Shown piece by piece: positions 60,920-64,000 of a stretch of DNA of 64,000 nucleotides. Every line of letters begins with the position of its first letter. Positions within the stretch are counted from its first letter, which is position 1. The translations under genes and the position numbers were made by a program. The notes beneath the pieces were generated by a model. The model saw only the letters and a program-made list of their open reading frames with translations, did no database searches and had not been told where the DNA came from. Origin of the DNA: Globodera rostochiensis (Eukaryota; Nematoda; Chromadorea; Rhabditida; Heteroderidae). The DNA lies in contig JAEVLN010000002.1 of NCBI GenBank assembly GCA_018350325.1, positions 4,196,281 to 4,260,280 on the forward strand. The letters run 5' to 3'.

Positions 60920-62196
60920 TGCTGGTATTCATAATGCATATCCGCAGCTTTATCGCTAGCTGCAGATAAAACCATATTCATAATGCTAAGGATTAAAACC
61001 CGTATTCATAATGATAGTTTCTTTGCAAAAATATCCTTAGCCTTAGCTGCAGATAGACTCCGTATTCATAATGCTAAGGCTAGGGTAGCAGCTTCCTAGC
61101 TGCCCCTATCTTCATCGAGATGAGGATAGTTAGGAAAAATAACATTTCCATAATTTGAAAAATATTTTAAATAATTTTAAAATAATAAGGTTCAATTAAT
61201 TTAAAAAATATTTTAAATAATTTTAAAATAATAAGGTTCAATTAATTTAATCTTACTTATTCTTTTCTAACAATAATAAATTTTGTTTGTGAACCCATTG
61301 TTGTTATATCTTCCCCAATATTTTGATCTTGTTCTGGTTGTTCATCAATCAAATTTTCTTCATCAAAATCAGGGACGCCTTTCATAATAGCGATATTATG
61401 AAGAACGGCAGCTGAGATCGGAAAACCCTAATTAATTTTAAATTCATTAATCACTTTCAATCCATTGCGATCAAATCTAAATCGCCGGAAGAGGTCTTCA
61501 TCCGACATAATTTCCATCAAATTCTTTCTTTGCATAAAAACTTTTTCGCGTCGCTGATCACCTTCGCCTTCCTTGATCATTGAACTCTTCTTCAGCAGGG
61601 GGAATAAAACAAGCAAATGCCATGCCTTAACACATTTAATGCGTCACAAAGAATTTAAAAATACACAGTAGTGTATAAACATAATGATATCCAAAGCGTG
61701 GAAGAGTAAAAACTCATAATTTGATAAATAGTATCAGTACTGTATTAGGCAAATGCCAATTGATCAATTTAATCCCCCTCAGCTTATAATAATGATGACT
61801 GTCGGAAGAGAACGGCGCGAGGCAATAATTTGTTTTGACAACAACCTTCATCAGCAGATATTATCTTCTTCCTTTCTTTTTTCCGGAAAACAGCCTACTG
61901 GCCAACAACTTTCTTTTGTTATTGTCCGCCTAACCGACCCCACCAAATAATTGATGACATTCCTATTATCCACATTTCGTTTTTATTAGTAGGAAGAAAT
62001 AGTAGAGAAAAAAAGACAATGGAGAGAAGAGTAGTGTGGCTGTAGCTAGGTATCTGCAGATAAAAAAATCCTCGGCTGCAGATAGTTAGCGCTAGCATTA
62101 TGAATACGGATTATCTGCAGATTTTTTTATCTGCAGCTACCCTATCCGCTTATCCGTAGCTACAGATAATTATCCTTAGCATTATGAATACCAGCA
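60920..62196. mobile_element. Harbinger-type element, internally deleted
   Basis: Perfect inverted ends TGCTGGTATTCATAATGC ... GCATTATGAATACCAGCA with the 3-bp target duplication TGA (60917-60919 and 62197-62199). The second SL1/5S unit at about 63420 carries the uninterrupted GGGCTGAGTGAAC, so this is a clean insertion into the first unit. Subterminal GTATTCATAATG and CTGCAGATA motifs are iterated at both ends. A 3-bp TSD is typical of PIF/Harbinger. Confidence 0.92.
61254..61616 (-). pseudogene. Harbinger transposase remnant (N- and C-terminal pieces)
   Basis: The minus strand encodes RKNLMEIMSDEDLFRRFRFD, like the N-terminal region of Harbinger transposases. After an in-frame TAG (61431-61433) it continues GFPISAAVLHNIAIMKGVPD and an acidic tail ending FIIVRKE, like the C-terminus. 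The DDE catalytic core between them is missing, which makes the element non-autonomous. Confidence 0.7.
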
Positions 62197-62310
62197 TGAG
62201 TGAACAACTATTGCATAGGAGGTGCTGGAATCAGACCCAAAAATGCACGCACAGCATCCAACATTTGCTTTCACCAAAACATTCATTCTCCCCACAGCGC
62301 TTCTTTCTTC

Positions 62311-62412
62311 GGTTTAATTACCCAAGTTTGAGGTACTTGGTGTATCCTGCCCAAAATATCTGTGGCATGGAATAAATTTTGGAACTGCGCTGCCCTCAAC
62401 TGGGCGGTGCTT
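62311..62412 (+). ncRNA. sl1: SL1 spliced-leader RNA, copy 1
   Basis: The first 22 nt are exactly the nematode SL1 leader (GGTTTAATTACCC... to ...GTTTGAG), followed by a splice donor (GTACTTGG). An Sm-like site (AAATTTTGG) lies about 65 nt in, then a terminal hairpin GCGCTGCCC/GGGCGGTGC with two G-U pairs. SL RNAs donate the leader in trans to pre-mRNAs. Confidence 0.93.
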
Positions 62413-62643
62413 AAATTTGTCTTAAAAGGATGTGTGTTTACGAGTTAGCTTTAAAAAAGTTGGAATTTTGCAGGAGTTTCGGTGAATTCGACAAATTAGA
62501 GCAATTTTTTACATACATTCAATTTTTGAGAAAATTATACTTAGAGTTATTCTTGACAAATTTTGTCCAATATCTGTTTGATTTGAGCGTGACCAATGAG
62601 ACAAAAAGTCACACATTTGGTTGGCTTCCCTCACTCCAGCATC

Positions 62644-62762
62644 GCTTACGACCATACCACGTTGAAAGCACGCCATCCCGTCCGATCTGGCAAGTTAAGC
62701 AACGTTGGGCCTCCTTAGTACTTGGAACGGAGACGTCCTGGGAATCGGCGGTGTTGTAGGCT
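62644..62762 (+). rRNA. 5S ribosomal RNA, copy 1
   Basis: 119 nt from GCTTACGACCATACCACG to GTTGTAGGCT, with the conserved internal control region (AAGTTAAGCAACGTTGGG...TAGTACTTGGA) and a T-rich terminator after it. Matches nematode 5S rRNA at nearly all remembered positions. Confidence 0.93.
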
Positions 62763-63537
62763 TTATTTTTTTTTAATTTTTAACTTAATTTCTGATTAGG
62801 TATTTATTTTTTTGTTTGTTCAAAAAATATTAGCACTCGTTTGATAATTACGTGCGCGTGGATTTATTTCTCTTATCATTTCAGCTTTTTGATCTCCAAA
62901 AATGTCCGCAAATCTACACAATTTTGATATTTTTCAATCGAATAACATATTCCCTTTCACCCTATTTATAAACAAATTTCAATAAGTTTGAACAAAAGAG
63001 TTCCCTGCCGCCCCATTATTGTTTTTGGCCAAATTTGATGGACTGTAACTTTGCTTAGAATGGCGAGCGGCGCCCGATTTTTGCATATTCGTACTCAGCT
63101 CGACGAGGGGAATCGATTGATATAAAATTTAGGCGAATTTGAGACAGTTGAAAAAAAACATGTTTTTTCATTTATATCGTTATTTTTAATTTATTTTATA
63201 AAATTTTTGTATTTTTTTATCCTTCGAATTTGCGTGTAAGTTAAAAATGCCCTTGTTTTTCATTGTCAGAACTAAACTAAAAGCAAATCTCAAAATAAAG
63301 CCATCAAATTGTCCATCATTGAAAATGTGAAATAAGAAGAGAATGATGATGCTCAATGCGAATGAAAATTGTGCGGACAGTGAAGAGAGCAGCAGTCGCC
63401 GAGTGGAAGAAAAGAGAGTGGGCTGAGTGAACAACTATTGCATAGGAGGTGCTGGAATCAGACCCAAAAATGCACGCACAGCATCCAACATTTGCTTTCA
63501 CCAAAACATTCATTCTCCCCACAGCGCTTCTTTCTTC
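62763..63537. other. Spacer of the SL1/5S repeat
   Basis: No gene. From about 63326 it matches the region starting about 60800, which sets the repeat-unit boundary. 63060-63125 contains the empty-site relative of the hAT-like insertion at 59.06 kb. Confidence 0.7.
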
Positions 63538-63639
63538 GGTTTAATTACCCAAGTTTGAGGTACTTGGTGTATCCTGCCCAAAATATCTGTGGCATGGAAT
63601 AAATTTTGGAACTGCGCTGCCCTCAACTGGGCGGCGCTT
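63538..63639 (+). ncRNA. sl1: SL1 spliced-leader RNA, copy 2
   Basis: Same 22-nt leader, donor, Sm-like site and hairpin as copy 1. The 3' stem reads GCGCTGCCC/GGGCGGCGC, restoring a Watson-Crick pair that is G-U in copy 1. Confidence 0.93.
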
Positions 63640-63870
63640 AAATTTGTCTTAAAAGGATGTGTGTTTACGAGTTAGCTTTAAAAAAGTTGGAATTTTGCAG
63701 GAGTTTCGGTGAATTCGACAAATTAGAGAAATTTTTTACATACATTCAATTTTTGAGAAAATTATACTTAGAGTTATTCTTGACAAATTTTGTCCAATAT
63801 CTGTTTGATTTGAGCGTGACCAATGAGACAAAAAGTCACACATTTGGTTGGCTTCCCTCACTCCTGCATC

Positions 63871-63989
63871 GCTTACGACCATACCACGTTGAAAGCACGC
63901 CATCCCGTCCGATCTGGCAAGTTAAGCAACGTTGGGCCTCCTTAGTACTTGGAACGGAGACGTCCTGGGAATCGGCGGTGTTGTAGGCT
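63871..63989 (+). rRNA. 5S ribosomal RNA, copy 2
   Basis: Same sequence as copy 1 over 119 nt as far as I can see, 1,227 nt further on. A T-run follows at the window end. Confidence 0.93.
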
Positions 63990-64000
63990 TTATTTTTTTT

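Noticed and set aside
62430..63986. Two near-identical 109-aa ORFs
   Set aside because: They run through the 5S rRNA genes and their conserved spacer; duplication explains the identity.

Overview
The window looks like a nuclear contig from a plant-parasitic nematode, most likely a cyst nematode (Heteroderinae; Globodera or Heterodera). The evidence is: genes broken by many short introns with worm-type TTTCAG acceptors; two copies of a canonical 22-nt SL1 spliced-leader RNA gene in tandem with 5S rRNA; several SPRY-domain genes with coiled-coil N-termini of the kind expanded in cyst nematodes; a nematode-type Argonaute; and a small secreted cysteine-rich protein. Exon models below were built by eye from splice sites, reading phase and remembered family motifs. 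No alignment was run.

Layout. 0.6-4.0 kb (-): choline/ethanolamine phosphotransferase whose 3' end runs off the left edge. 6.5-8.3 kb: SPRY fragment, a 24-bp minisatellite and an inverted SPRY remnant. 9.1-13.0 kb (+): complete SMAP-type ArfGAP. 14.0-15.2 kb (-): SPRY gene with coiled coil and a membrane helix, lacking its last exon. 16.5-21.7 kb: a nest of foldback transposons with 8-bp target duplications. 22.1-25.0 kb (+): complete coiled-coil/SPRY gene with minisatellites in its promoter and an intron. 25.7-27.2 kb: C-rich minisatellite. 27.4-28.6 kb (+): secreted 16-cysteine protein. 28.7-29.0 kb (+): EF-hand exons. 30.6-44.6 kb (-): complete MYRF (myelin regulatory factor) gene of 24 coding exons. 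47.8-49.4 kb: another foldback element and a degraded SPRY gene. 51.1-55.6 kb (-): Argonaute with N, PAZ, MID and PIWI regions but without the slicer triad. 55.8-57.8 kb: 29-bp minisatellite. 58.9-62.2 kb: hAT-like and Harbinger elements whose empty sites can be read elsewhere in the window. 62.3-64.0 kb (+): SL1/5S tandem units.

The genes are unrelated housekeeping, regulatory and candidate parasitism genes. The two most unusual themes are (i) foldback elements whose inverted termini are built from short iterated motifs and which make 8-bp target duplications, and (ii) minisatellites whose unit contains a complete 3' splice site and which end exactly at an exon boundary; this happens in two different genes.
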